Origin: Treponema sp.
Lineage (GTDB): Bacteria; Spirochaetota; Spirochaetia; Treponematales; Breznakiellaceae
NCBI GenBank assembly: GCA_009785545.1
Contig: WQWD01000011.1
Span: 1 to 19,196, forward strand
Length of the DNA stretch: 19,196 bases
Direction: 5' to 3'
In this document: one piece after another, positions 6,763 to 15,400 of the stretch
Layout: each line of letters starts with the position of its first letter
Position numbering within the stretch: the stretch's first letter is position 1
Notes under the pieces: model-generated
Told to the model about the DNA's origin: nothing
Seen by the model: the letters and a program-made list of their open reading frames with translations, nothing else
Database searches by the model: none
Made by a program: the position numbers and the translations under genes

Positions 6763-7025
6763 GCAGTAGCATCTCACGCACTTTTTCTTTTCATTTCAAC
6801 CGTAAATTTTTCCATTCCGTATTTCATACTTTCGATTACGATTTTACTGTTCTTTTCAGGGTGGTGGGTGGGCAAAGCCAAATAATGGCGTAAGCCATTT
6901 TTTGGCGTGGGGTTTACAAAGCGGTGTGAGCGAAGCGAACACGGCTTTGTAAACTTTGTATCAATATTTTGTCTTTCCAAATTTACGCTCATGTTCATTA
7001 GTTGTTGGCTAGTTCTCTTATTCAA
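6763..7025. other. 3' region of cassette 2 without a convincing gene
   Basis: These 263 bases between the dehydrogenase stop and the attC-like site carry the second GC-rich hairpin repeat and low-complexity AT-rich sequence. An 83-codon minus-strand frame (6774-7025) and overlapping plus-strand frames read through the repeat and show no recognisable protein. Confidence 0.6.
6859..6954 (+). repeat. GC-rich hairpin repeat, copy 2
   Basis: It begins with the same GGGTGGTGGGTGGGCAAAGCC as copy 1 and contains GCGGTGTGAGCG then AAGCGAACACGG. The core is enclosed by an 11-bp perfect stem, GTTTACAAAGC (6912-6922) with GCTTTGTAAAC (6944-6954). A smaller hairpin, AATGGC/GCCATT, lies ahead of it. It could act as a terminator-like structure after the dehydrogenase gene. 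Confidence 0.65.
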
Positions 7026-7757
7026 TTATTTATAATTATATCCACCATGTAAATCTATGCAAGATCCATTTAAAAACGAATTTTCTATACAAAACATCAC
7101 GGCTTGAGAAACTTCTTGAGGCTTACAAAATCTGTGCAAGGCTGTTTTGGCATAAATATTATCCCTGATTTCAAGCGGTTTATCCTTTTGCCATTCTGTT
7201 TCTACAAAACCGGGAGACACAATATTTACTCTTATCTTTTTGCTTTCAAATTCTTTAATTAAACTTTCTGCAAGAAAATGTAAAGCGGCTTTAGAAACGC
7301 CATAAGCAGTTGAAGTTGCATGAGGGTATTTCCCCATCATAGAGCCAATAAAAATGATATTTGCATTTTCAATGAAAATTGGATATAAATCTCTCAAAAC
7401 AAATGCATTACTATGCAAATTAATGCGAAAAAGATCTTCCCATTCCTTATTTGTAAATGCTGTAAAAGATTTACGTAATGTAGTACCTGAATTTCCAACA
7501 AAAAGGCTAATGTCAATATTTTTATGTAAGATTGCTTGTGAAAAATTTGTAATATCTTCTTCTTTAGAAAAATCAACTTTATGAATTTCAAATGAAGAGT
7601 TTATTTTAGCAAATTCTACCTCTGCTTCGTTTTTTGCATTCTCGTTGCTACAATATTGTGTAATAACAAAATAGCCTCTTTGCAGAAGATCCAAACAAAT
7701 TTGTTTGCCAATTCCTCCTGTTCCTCCGGTAATCACTGCGTATTTCATGTTATTCAT
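7026..7757 (-). CDS. Short-chain dehydrogenase/reductase (SDR)
   Basis: This 243-residue protein has the classical SDR features: cofactor motif TGGTGGIGK (10-18), a NSG motif (89-91; usually NAG), the catalytic serine in GSMMG (Ser139) and YxxxK (Tyr152, Lys156), then SPGFVETE. It resembles FabG-like NAD(P)-dependent reductases. The start at 7757 overlaps the stop of the cytidylyltransferase by 8 bases; the methionine at residue 4 is an alternative start. As the last gene of an operon with PlsY, PlsC and a cytidylyltransferase, it may reduce a lipid or polyol intermediate. Family certain, substrate unknown. Confidence 0.85.
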   Translation of the reverse strand: MNNMKYAVITGGTGGIGKQICLDLLQRGYFVITQYCSNENAKNEAEVEFAKINSSFEIHKVDFSKEEDITNFSQAILHKNIDISLFVGNSGTTLRKSFTAFTNKEWEDLFRINLHSNAFVLRDLYPIFIENANIIFIGSMMGKYPHATSTAYGVSKAALHFLAESLIKEFESKKIRVNIVSPGFVETEWQKDKPLEIRDNIYAKTALHRFCKPQEVSQAVMFCIENSFLNGSCIDLHGGYNYK

Positions 7758-8205
7758 TTATTTTTTTTGGTTTTTCAAACTTCTGCCCCTCTTGCAATTT
7801 TGAATAATTTTTCATCACGGCATTTTTTGCTTTTGATGTAGAAATCCCGACACCATAAGGGAAATAAAACACCTGTACTCCTAATTTTTCTAAATAATCA
7901 TACTTTCCCAGCCAGTCATCGCCTACTACAAAAGCATCTATGTGTAAATTTTTTACAATTTGCGTTGCATCTAATGTGTGTTGAGGAATCACAATATTAG
8001 GCGTTTTTAAGGCTTCAATAATTTGTATTCTTTCGTTAAAAGGGATTATAGGAGATGGTTTATAGGACATTACTAACTCATCTGTACTAACGCCAACGAT
8101 GAGAATATCGCCCAATCCTTTAGCATAGTTAATCATTTTCAAATGATTACTATGAAACATATCAAAAGTTCCTGATGTATATACGATAATTTTATCTTTC
8201 ACCAT
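7750..8205 (-). CDS. Glycerol-3-phosphate cytidylyltransferase-like nucleotidyltransferase
   Basis: This 151-residue protein has the cytidylyltransferase signature GTFDMFHSNH (12-21), PFNERIQIIEAL (55-66) and a GISTSKAK segment (120-127) equivalent to the conserved RTEGISTT. Such enzymes join CTP to glycerol 3-phosphate or a similar phospho-alcohol to give a CDP-alcohol. The usual HxGH nucleotide-binding motif is HSNH here: both histidines are kept, but the glycine is asparagine. The arginine before GIST is also missing (YGVGIST). It may therefore use another substrate or have lower activity. It lies between an acyltransferase and a dehydrogenase, which suggests a head-group or lipid-precursor pathway. 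Confidence 0.8.
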   Translation of the reverse strand: MVKDKIIVYTSGTFDMFHSNHLKMINYAKGLGDILIVGVSTDELVMSYKPSPIIPFNERIQIIEALKTPNIVIPQHTLDATQIVKNLHIDAFVVGDDWLGKYDYLEKLGVQVFYFPYGVGISTSKAKNAVMKNYSKLQEGQKFEKPKKINE

Positions 8206-8279
8206 GATTTTTCACATTTTAAATAATTAGTCTTACAAATAAACATATAATTCTTTATTAGTACATATTTCTACAATTA

Positions 8280-9020
8280 TCAGTCAGGAATAATCGCCTG
8301 AACTATGGTCTGTTCTGTTTTTTCAAAAATTTCAGGAAAAGACATATCCTCCACACGGATAGAGTCATGAATCGTAAGTATGATTTTATTTCCTATACTC
8401 ATAGGAAAATTTCCCCACCGTGTCATTTTCCACGAATTATTTATTGTAATCGGAACTACATAAGCCGAGGGTGCAAATTCACAAAGAATTTTCAACCCTT
8501 TTTCTTTAAATGGTTGTGGCTTACTTGTTGTTCTACTTCTCATTCCTTCTGGAAATATAACCACCGGTCGTTTGTTAATCTCTACATATTGAGCCGCTTT
8601 CTTTAAAGCAGGTAAATATTGTAACGGATTTTTTCTGTCAATAAGTTCTCCTCCTCCATGAGTAAAAAAATACGAAATACCCGACCAACCTTTGCGCAAT
8701 CCTATCTTGCCGATAAATATTGGTTGAATTTTGCGCATAAACCACGCAATAGTTGTAACATCAAACATACTCTGATGATTTACGGCAATAATTAACGGCG
8801 CATCTGTTGGAAGTTTATGAATATTGTCAATTTTATATCTTGTACCCAAGATATATGTGTTGAACACTAAAAAGAAAAACATCGCATCTGCGCTTTTTCT
8901 GTGAGCCTTACATCCAAACAAGTTAAAACAAAGCCATTGAATTGCTTGGAAAACGACCAATGTTATCCAATATAGTAAATAATAGATAACAGATAAAGGA
9001 TATGATATTAATTTTTGCAT
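8280..9020 (-). CDS. PlsC-like 1-acylglycerol-3-phosphate acyltransferase
   Basis: This 246-residue protein has a hydrophobic N-terminal segment (about 5-35) that should anchor it in the membrane. The acyltransferase box NHQSMFD gives the catalytic H82-x4-D87, and FPEGMRSR (156-163) is the glycerol-phosphate binding block. In phospholipid synthesis PlsC adds the second acyl chain to lysophosphatidic acid. It follows the PlsY-like gene by 17 bases, so the two acylation steps are encoded together. A 74-base gap separates it from the next gene. Confidence 0.88.
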   Translation of the reverse strand: MQKLISYPLSVIYYLLYWITLVVFQAIQWLCFNLFGCKAHRKSADAMFFFLVFNTYILGTRYKIDNIHKLPTDAPLIIAVNHQSMFDVTTIAWFMRKIQPIFIGKIGLRKGWSGISYFFTHGGGELIDRKNPLQYLPALKKAAQYVEINKRPVVIFPEGMRSRTTSKPQPFKEKGLKILCEFAPSAYVVPITINNSWKMTRWGNFPMSIGNKIILTIHDSIRVEDMSFPEIFEKTEQTIVQAIIPD

Positions 9021-9037
9021 TTACTTTGTATTTTTAA

Positions 9038-9655
9038 TTAAAATAACTTTCTAAATTCTCCTTTTGCTAAACTTTTGATGTTTGCTCTATGCGTAATAAT
9101 AATTAGAAGACAAATAAGGACAGAAAAGATAGTAAGTGTAATGGATTTAGAATAATCGGAAATATAAATTACGATTGGGTACGCAATAGCAGAACAGAGG
9201 CTTGATATAGATACAATTCGTGTTAGCAGAACAAGAATTATAAAAAAAGCAAGTACAATAAGCCCTACAAACGGAGTAAGCCCCAAGAATATTCCAAACA
9301 TTGAAGCAACACCTTTCCCTCCTTTAAAACCGCTGTAAATCGGATAAATATGCCCAACCATAGCACAAATGCCAAATAGAATTTTTATTTGAAAATAAAA
9401 CTCTGTATCAATTGCAATGTCTGGAACAAAATATATCAGTTGTACTGCAATAAATGCTTTCATTATATCTAATATAAAAACAGATATGCCGATTTTCGCA
9501 CCCAAATGTCCGTAAGCATTTGTTGCACCTGCATTTTTGTTTCCAACCTGTCGTATGTCAATATTGCGAAACCATTTACCAAGCCAAAAAGCAGTGCTGA
9601 AAGAGCCAAGCAAATAAGATATTATCGAAAAGAGAATTATTAAATACATATACAT
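9038..9655 (-). CDS. PlsY-like acyl-phosphate:glycerol-3-phosphate acyltransferase
   Basis: This 205-residue polytopic membrane protein has about five hydrophobic segments. PlsY motifs are present: GSFSTAFWLGK (17-27), DIRQVGNKNAGATN (33-46; usually GSGNPGATN) and GHIYPIYSGFKGGKGVAS (101-118). PlsY makes lysophosphatidic acid from glycerol 3-phosphate and acyl phosphate. The first loop departs from the usual GSGN (it is VGNKN), which fits an accessory paralogue. The start lies only two bases after the stop of the NACHT gene, so expression is linked. A housekeeping plsY would be expected elsewhere in the genome. Confidence 0.85.
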   Translation of the reverse strand: MYMYLIILFSIISYLLGSFSTAFWLGKWFRNIDIRQVGNKNAGATNAYGHLGAKIGISVFILDIMKAFIAVQLIYFVPDIAIDTEFYFQIKILFGICAMVGHIYPIYSGFKGGKGVASMFGIFLGLTPFVGLIVLAFFIILVLLTRIVSISSLCSAIAYPIVIYISDYSKSITLTIFSVLICLLIIITHRANIKSLAKGEFRKLF

Positions 9656-9657
9656 TA

Positions 9658-11620
9658 TTAAAAATCATTATTGGTTATTGGATACTTATTAATAGTTTCA
9701 ATGAGTAAGTCATATTCTGCTTTGATTTTTAGTCCAAACGTTGAGTTATCACTTTCAACAATAGATTTGAATGTGATTGATTTACAAAAATTTGCTACTT
9801 TTAGTGGCACTACTTTTCTTTTTTCCAATAAATTTTTCATTGTAAATATATTGTGTCTTCGTGCGATAGAATAATGCTTTATTACATCAGATTTTAAAAA
9901 ATGTCTTGAAAAAGCATAAAAAACGCCCTTATATGTAATTTTTCCATCATCATAATGCGGTAATCGAAGTTCCAATTCGTCATTGTAATACAACAATGTC
10001 ATTCCTATATGCCTTGCCAAAAATCCCTCATCAGTAGTCAATTTTTGGAAAAATTGTTCCTCGTCTTCTTCTTTTCGACCTCCTGCTACTTTGGAATGTA
10101 AAAGCAGAGCCTCAACATAAGGTTTAAATATCTCTCCTGAATCCAAAAGTTTTTTTGCAAAATTATATACTTCAATGTATTCTCCTGTTCGCTGCATATG
10201 CATAATCAATAAGTGTAGTCTGCCATAGTAATTTTTTTCTTCTGGATTTTCTGTTACAGATATATCTTTTAAACATTTACAACACAATCGTTCAAATTTT
10301 CGATAAAATTCTAATGGCTTGTCATCGCGCATTAAATCGGATAGCAATGCGTTAATATCAATAGAGAAATTATAACTCACATATTTTTCACGATTTCTCT
10401 TTTTTTTTATCGCACTAAAAGTTGCTTTTGCAACGAAAAAATCATAAAATTGGGAATGAATAAATCGGTATGTTTTGGTATTACCGTTTTTAGCAACAAA
10501 AATATTTATCACTCGTTCAACGATTGTCGAATCAACTTTGCGTATTTTTTTCTTTATCGTTTCATTCATTATATTGAATGAAAAAGTTTGCCCTTTTTGT
10601 TGTCTTTCATAAGTGAATAGAGCCACTGCTTCAACAATTTCACAACCAATCTCAACTGAAATATCCAATTTATTTTTCTTGATTTCGCGCTCTATTGTTG
10701 CCATTACAATAGAATCTATTATTGTTCCTCGTCTTTTATCGAATTGCAAAATATAGTCGGGCGACTCTTTAATGTGCATAGCCAACAATGTCAGCATAAG
10801 AATATTTGAAAAAATATTTTCATCTTGCTGCGAATCAGAAAGGGCATTTGATACCTGTTTGATTTTTTCGTTTTCTATATGAGGATTATCTGCAAAAAAT
10901 TTATTGAAATACTCAATACGCAAGTTTGCGTCAATCGGTCTAAACTCAAACAGAGAATCAATGTCATCGATTCTTAATTGACGATACAAATTTATTCTGG
11001 AAGAAATAATAAATGTGTCATCTGTTCGCTGTGCAATCGCTTTTTCAATATCTGTATGTTTAAGTTTTGTACTTTTCTCGTCTAATCCATCAAGTAGAAA
11101 TACAAATTTATAACTATTAAGTAATGAGTTTATTACTACATTTTCTGCTTTGATTCTGTATCGAGAACAAATTTTACGCAGTAGTTTCGTTCTATTGCAG
11201 GAAAACGTTGTTGCATTGTTAAGATTTAGGTATATGGGAAGTACATTTATGTTTTGTTCAGAATCGGACAAATCCAAAAAAGTTTTTATTAACAGAGTTG
11301 ATTTTCCGCAACCTGAGTTTCCAACACAAAGTATGAGATTTTTATTGTTCTTCTGTGATTCGTCAAAAACAAAAGACGAAAAATTGTCGTTAAATACAAT
11401 GTCGTTTCTTGATAGCGGTATATTGGCATATATAGTTATTAATGTGTTCTACTATTGACTGATTGATAATAGAAGATGTCGATATTTTTTCAAGTTCCCA
11501 CCGTTGCATTTTGAGAATAAGACTAACCAACGATTGCACATTCGTTGCTGTCTTTACTTCGGAGAATACATATTCTCTTGTAAATTTAGAATAATCAATA
11601 TCAGTTATATCAAGTGCCAT
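9658..11620 (-). pseudogene. NACHT-type STAND NTPase, split by a frameshift
   Basis: Two overlapping frames together make one protein of about 650 residues. The first (ATG at 11620, stop at 11390) gives an N-terminal helical part ending SIVEHINNY. The second, open from 11448 with no ATG, continues ANIPLSRNDIV and then has Walker A GNSGCGKST (encoded at about 11290-11325), Walker B FVFLLDGLDE and FIISSRINLYRQ, all NACHT-like. C-terminal helices follow to 9658. The frames meet at a TA tract (ATATATA, 11428-11434); one more TA unit would restore an unbroken frame through INNYIYANIPLSRND. A TTG at 11277 is not a sensible start because it lies past Walker A. The gene could be inactive, phase-variable, or read by frameshifting. 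It follows a membrane protein by a one-base overlap and is probably a sensor of the defence type. Confidence 0.75.
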
Positions 11621-12210
11621 TATGTTTTGCCGTTTATTTTATTTATGAGTATTGTGCATGTATCGTGTATTTCTTTTAGTTTCTGTTCTCTTATCGTTTC
11701 AATACCGATTTTGGTATTAACTAATTTTGCAATCATAACATTGTTTTCGAGATTATTAAGAGTTTTAATCTTTGCTGACAATTCACATATATCCTCAAAA
11801 AACGCTTCGTTATTAAACAAATTAACTTCCCCTGCTGAAACCATCGCTTCCCAAATAGGGAGTTCAAAATAAAAATATTGAGAAGTTATTGCACTTGCAG
11901 TGCCATTTTGAGCGATAGGATTTAATTTATCTTTAATTGTATTTATGTCGCGTAATAAACTTTGAATATAGTTCTTTTTGGTTTCTATTTTCTTTTTATT
12001 TTCATTGTATTTATCAAGCCACAATGCAGCAATAAACCCCAAAAAAGCACCTATGATTGTAATTGTCAAATTGACAAGTATTTCAGCCCATTTACTAATA
12101 TCACATTGAGCGGAAAACCAACCTACTACCGCAAAAGCGGAAATAACTACAATAAATATTAGCCATATATATATATTTGTTTTCATATTTCTTTCATTAA
12201 CAATTATCAT
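11620..12210 (-). CDS. Two-helix membrane protein with coiled coil, partner of the NACHT gene
   Basis: This 196-residue protein has two transmembrane helices (about 13-32 and 43-65), a lysine-rich predicted coiled coil (about 68-100) and a soluble C-terminal part. I do not recognise the family. The methionine at residue 9 is an alternative start. A promoter box lies 28 bases upstream of the first ATG. It is the first gene of cassette 2, and its stop overlaps the NACHT start by one base (TAATG), so the two are co-translated. In defence systems a membrane effector is often paired with a STAND NTPase, which is a plausible but unproven role. Confidence 0.7.
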   Translation of the reverse strand: MIIVNERNMKTNIYIWLIFIVVISAFAVVGWFSAQCDISKWAEILVNLTITIIGAFLGFIAALWLDKYNENKKKIETKKNYIQSLLRDINTIKDKLNPIAQNGTASAITSQYFYFELPIWEAMVSAGEVNLFNNEAFFEDICELSAKIKTLNNLENNVMIAKLVNTKIGIETIREQKLKEIHDTCTILINKINGKT

Positions 12211-12237
12211 TTTTTAATCATTCTTTAATTCAGGCTG

Positions 12238-12245
12238 CAAAGATA
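12238..12245 (-). promoter_or_regulatory. Internal promoter of cassette 2 (-7 box)
   Basis: The minus strand reads TATCTTTG, matching TAnnTTTG, 28 bases ahead of the first ATG of cassette 2 and inside the cassette boundary. No clear TTTG -33 element is present. The cassette can therefore probably be transcribed without the array promoter. Confidence 0.6.
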
Positions 12246-12301
12246 GCGCTTTTCTGTCAATTTTCCATCCTTGCAATCCCCATGCGCTGTCCCGCTATTG
12301 C

Positions 12302-12431
12302 TGCTAACGTCCCAGCGGCTTGGCGATGTGGCGGTGCTTCTACTGCGACTACGCTGTCCAGCGTGATGTTTTTTATCGCCTTGAAGTTTCGGCGGAGACA
12401 AGTAGCCATTGCGCCAAACCGCAAGTTATAT
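12302..12431 (-). repeat. attC-like recombination site, copy 3 (end of cassette 1)
   Basis: The plus-strand layout is TGCTAAC (12302-12308), a 6-nt spacer, an arm (12315-12332), a centre of about 72 bases, the partner arm (12405-12422), a 2-nt spacer and GTTATAT (12425-12431). The arms pair at 14 of 18 positions, including GCGG and TTGGCG against CGCCAAACCGC. The centre is unrelated to copies 1 and 2, yet the 6/2 spacer asymmetry and the TTGGCG arm are kept. Read with the genes, R'' is GGCATATAAC, complementary to the start of cassette 1 at 16381. The core heptamers match the consensus only in AAC and GTT. Confidence 0.72.
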
Positions 12432-15400
12432 GCCGTATATTCATTTGTGTTTTTACTTTATTCATCATCAAACACCACAGATTTGCTTAATTCCTCAAAC
12501 AGCCCTTGTATTCTTTCTAAATACTTTCTGTTTTTGGATGTCTGCATTATCAATTGAATCAAATTGTTGATATTGCTTTTTGCTAAATTTTCGCATATGG
12601 CTTCCATATTCTCTTTTCCTGCAAATTCAATGTTTTTTAAGTAAAGCAATAGCGTTAAGTATCTAAGGCTAATCTCGCCATTAACAACCGCATACATGCT
12701 ATTTCTATTTGTTGACTCTAAAAACTCTCTGATGTTTTCTCCTTTCAATAATTGTTCTTCCGTAGAAGAAATATCATCACACACTCCCAAATCATTTTTA
12801 AATATCTCCCACAAACTATAAAAAAAGCCAGTATAGTTTGTAATTTCAAAGTTTTCTATTCTTTTCTGTGTTTTTAGTAATTCATAAGGTTTCTTTTTTT
12901 CGTAATATTCATATTGTTTTGTATGTTCAAATAGCGTATCATACAAAAAAGCCGTGTCATAATAATTGATGTCTTTGTATGCTCTTTCCCAATCAGGTTC
13001 CCATTCTTTTATTAAATTCAAAATACGTGTGTACTCTTCGTCCAAAGTTCTTTTATTCCTCTTTTCGTCACAAAAATGACAGGCAAGTATCAAATTGGGA
13101 GAAAGATATAATAGTTTTGGTGCATTAAACATAAGAAAATTATATGCATTCCGCATTGTATCTCCGTGAATATTATTTTGAGATAATACAAATAATTTCT
13201 TTAGGGCTACTCCAAAGTGAGGGTTGTTTTTTCTGTTTTGCCAAAATTGCTCAAATTTTTTCTGTTCGATACGCTTGTCGCTTACTGAACGATTTTCAAA
13301 AATATAATTTTCCCAAATACATTCTGCATCTTCTAAGTTTACGCTTTCTTTTAGCTGTGCCTGTTTTAGTATTTTGCTAAAAAAAGAAATAAAAGTGTAT
13401 TCCGTATCATCAATTTGCATATTTAGCGACATGTTTTCTAATTCATTATTAAAACAATTTAAACAGTTACATATATGCATATATGAATTTGGATACTCAC
13501 AAATTCTCTCAACAATTTTGTTAAAGTATGGATTAGAACATTTAATAAAACATTTTAAGGCTTCCTGCATTTTTTCACTTCCAACGTACCAACATTTTCG
13601 GATACAAAAATATAAGTATTCAAACTGAGTATTTGAAATTTTATCGCTAGAGGTAAAACCCAATGTTTGTTGAAAGAAATATGAACTTCGATATTTGTCT
13701 TTTATTATATTACTATTCATTGAGTATAGCGAAAAATATAACAAGGTTGTTAAGTGGTTTTTGCTGTCTGCTTGCTCGGCTATTCGCAACACAGCCTTCG
13801 CTTTTTCAACAGTTTCTCCGCTGATATTCTCGCTATCACTTGAAAATAAAAACAATTGAGTTCTAATTATAGAAAGTATTGTGTATCGCACATTAAAACC
13901 ACAATTTTTCCACTTCAAAGAGTGTAATAATAGAAAGCGCATTATTTCATCAATGCTCTTGTTGTAGTTTTTTATGTCAATATCAACTTCATTAAATATG
14001 TTTTTCAAATCTTGCAAAATACTTGCTATATCTTTCGTTTCCTCTCCTACATCTTGTTTTTTTAGAAGTAATACCACGATTGACACAATGAGGCAAATAG
14101 ATTCTTGTATGGTGTCCAGTTGACATATATCATCTTTTGATATATTAGCATTTGCTATCTTTTTGTGATAAAACAAAAACAATTTTATATTTTGTATTAT
14201 TTGTTCTGTCTGTATTGACCCGTCATTACCTAAAAGACGAATATAATCTATCCAAATATACAAAGCCAAATTGAATAAATATAATGACGAAAACTTATCT
14301 TTCTCTTTTTTAAAATATTTTTCAAAATATGTATTTAACTCTGCCAGTTCAGTTGATATTCCGTCTATAAGGCTATATTGCAGTTCTTCCTTTTCTTTAT
14401 AAAATATCCAAAGGAAGAACAACCTTTCCCAATACTGTTCTAACATAAAATAAATTAGGTGATCCGAAACAGATGCATAACTCTTATTTTCCAATAGTGC
14501 GTGGGCAAGAGAAGTATCTTTTGTTTTAAGAAATTTATAAAGATCTTCACAATCCAGATCCTCAAACCTAGATTCAATATCTGGAAAACTATCAAAATTC
14601 ATAAATGCCTCAAGTACTATTTTGGTAGTTCTATCTCTTTGGAGGTGGTCGCCATGTATGCCGTTTATACTCATTTTGAAAGCGTGATTTATTACTCGCT
14701 CTGTATCTTTTTTTTGCAGATATGACAAGCTTTTTTCGGCTGTAAATAAATGTGCTTCTAATAACGCTATTCGAACTTCGACATCTTCAATACCACTGTC
14801 GGCAGATTGTAAATGATGCGATATTTTTTTTATATAGCGCACTTGAGGTTTCTTTCTAAATGAAAAATACCAAGACAATGCCCAATACTCTTGTCCATAT
14901 TTATATATTTCTTCATAATCAAACAAATTAGGGTTGTTTTCTATCAAACAACTTATATTTTCATCAATGCTGAGAGTATCACTACCCTCATCATACTCAT
15001 AATATTTTTTTATTTCACCATCGTTAAAATAGCTTTCTATTTGTTCTTGAGTCGGTTTTGTGCCAAAGATTTTTTTTACATATTTATCTTTTTCTCGTTC
15101 TTCTTTTCTTGGTGACATTCCCTCAATCAATCGTTTTTTTATATATTTAGAATTTGGAGGAAACCCATTCAAAGCTAGCAAATACAAAAAATTGAATAGG
15201 TTAAGGTTTGATTCTTTTAACTTAGATAGTTTGTCAGATAGCGATTGTTTTGATTCCCTAAAGAAGTATATTTTAGAAATGTCTTTAATCGTATCAAAGG
15301 AAACGTTGGTCTTGTCAAGTTTCAAATCAGTACATAATTTTTTCTTTTCGTCCCTGCTTAATAAAAGTAACGCTAGTTCAAAAAAGGTTGCACTGCCTTT

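Larger units (their letters stand above)
6644..12307 (-). mobile_element. Integron cassette 2: NACHT module plus phospholipid genes
   Basis: The 5664-bp block runs on the minus strand from just after the G core at 12308 to the core of attC-like site 2 at 6644. Its start and its attC R'' are complementary over 14 of 15 bases. It holds seven open frames (six functional genes or gene remnants), closely packed on one strand, and its own promoter box at 12238-12245. This is far larger than classical cassettes. Confidence 0.72.

Noticed and set aside
6549..6893. Plus-strand open frames across 6549-6893 and the minus-strand frame 6575-6781
   Set aside because: They run through the attC-like site; the frames at copies 1 and 2 look alike only because the repeat is translated. 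No protein family is recognisable.
6774..7025. 83-codon minus-strand frame directly after the dehydrogenase
   Set aside because: It reads through the second GC-rich hairpin repeat and has no start context or recognisable domain.
11277..11277. TTG at 11277 as the start of the NACHT protein
   Set aside because: The frame is open upstream to 11448 and contains the Walker A motif, so starting at 11277 would remove the nucleotide-binding site.
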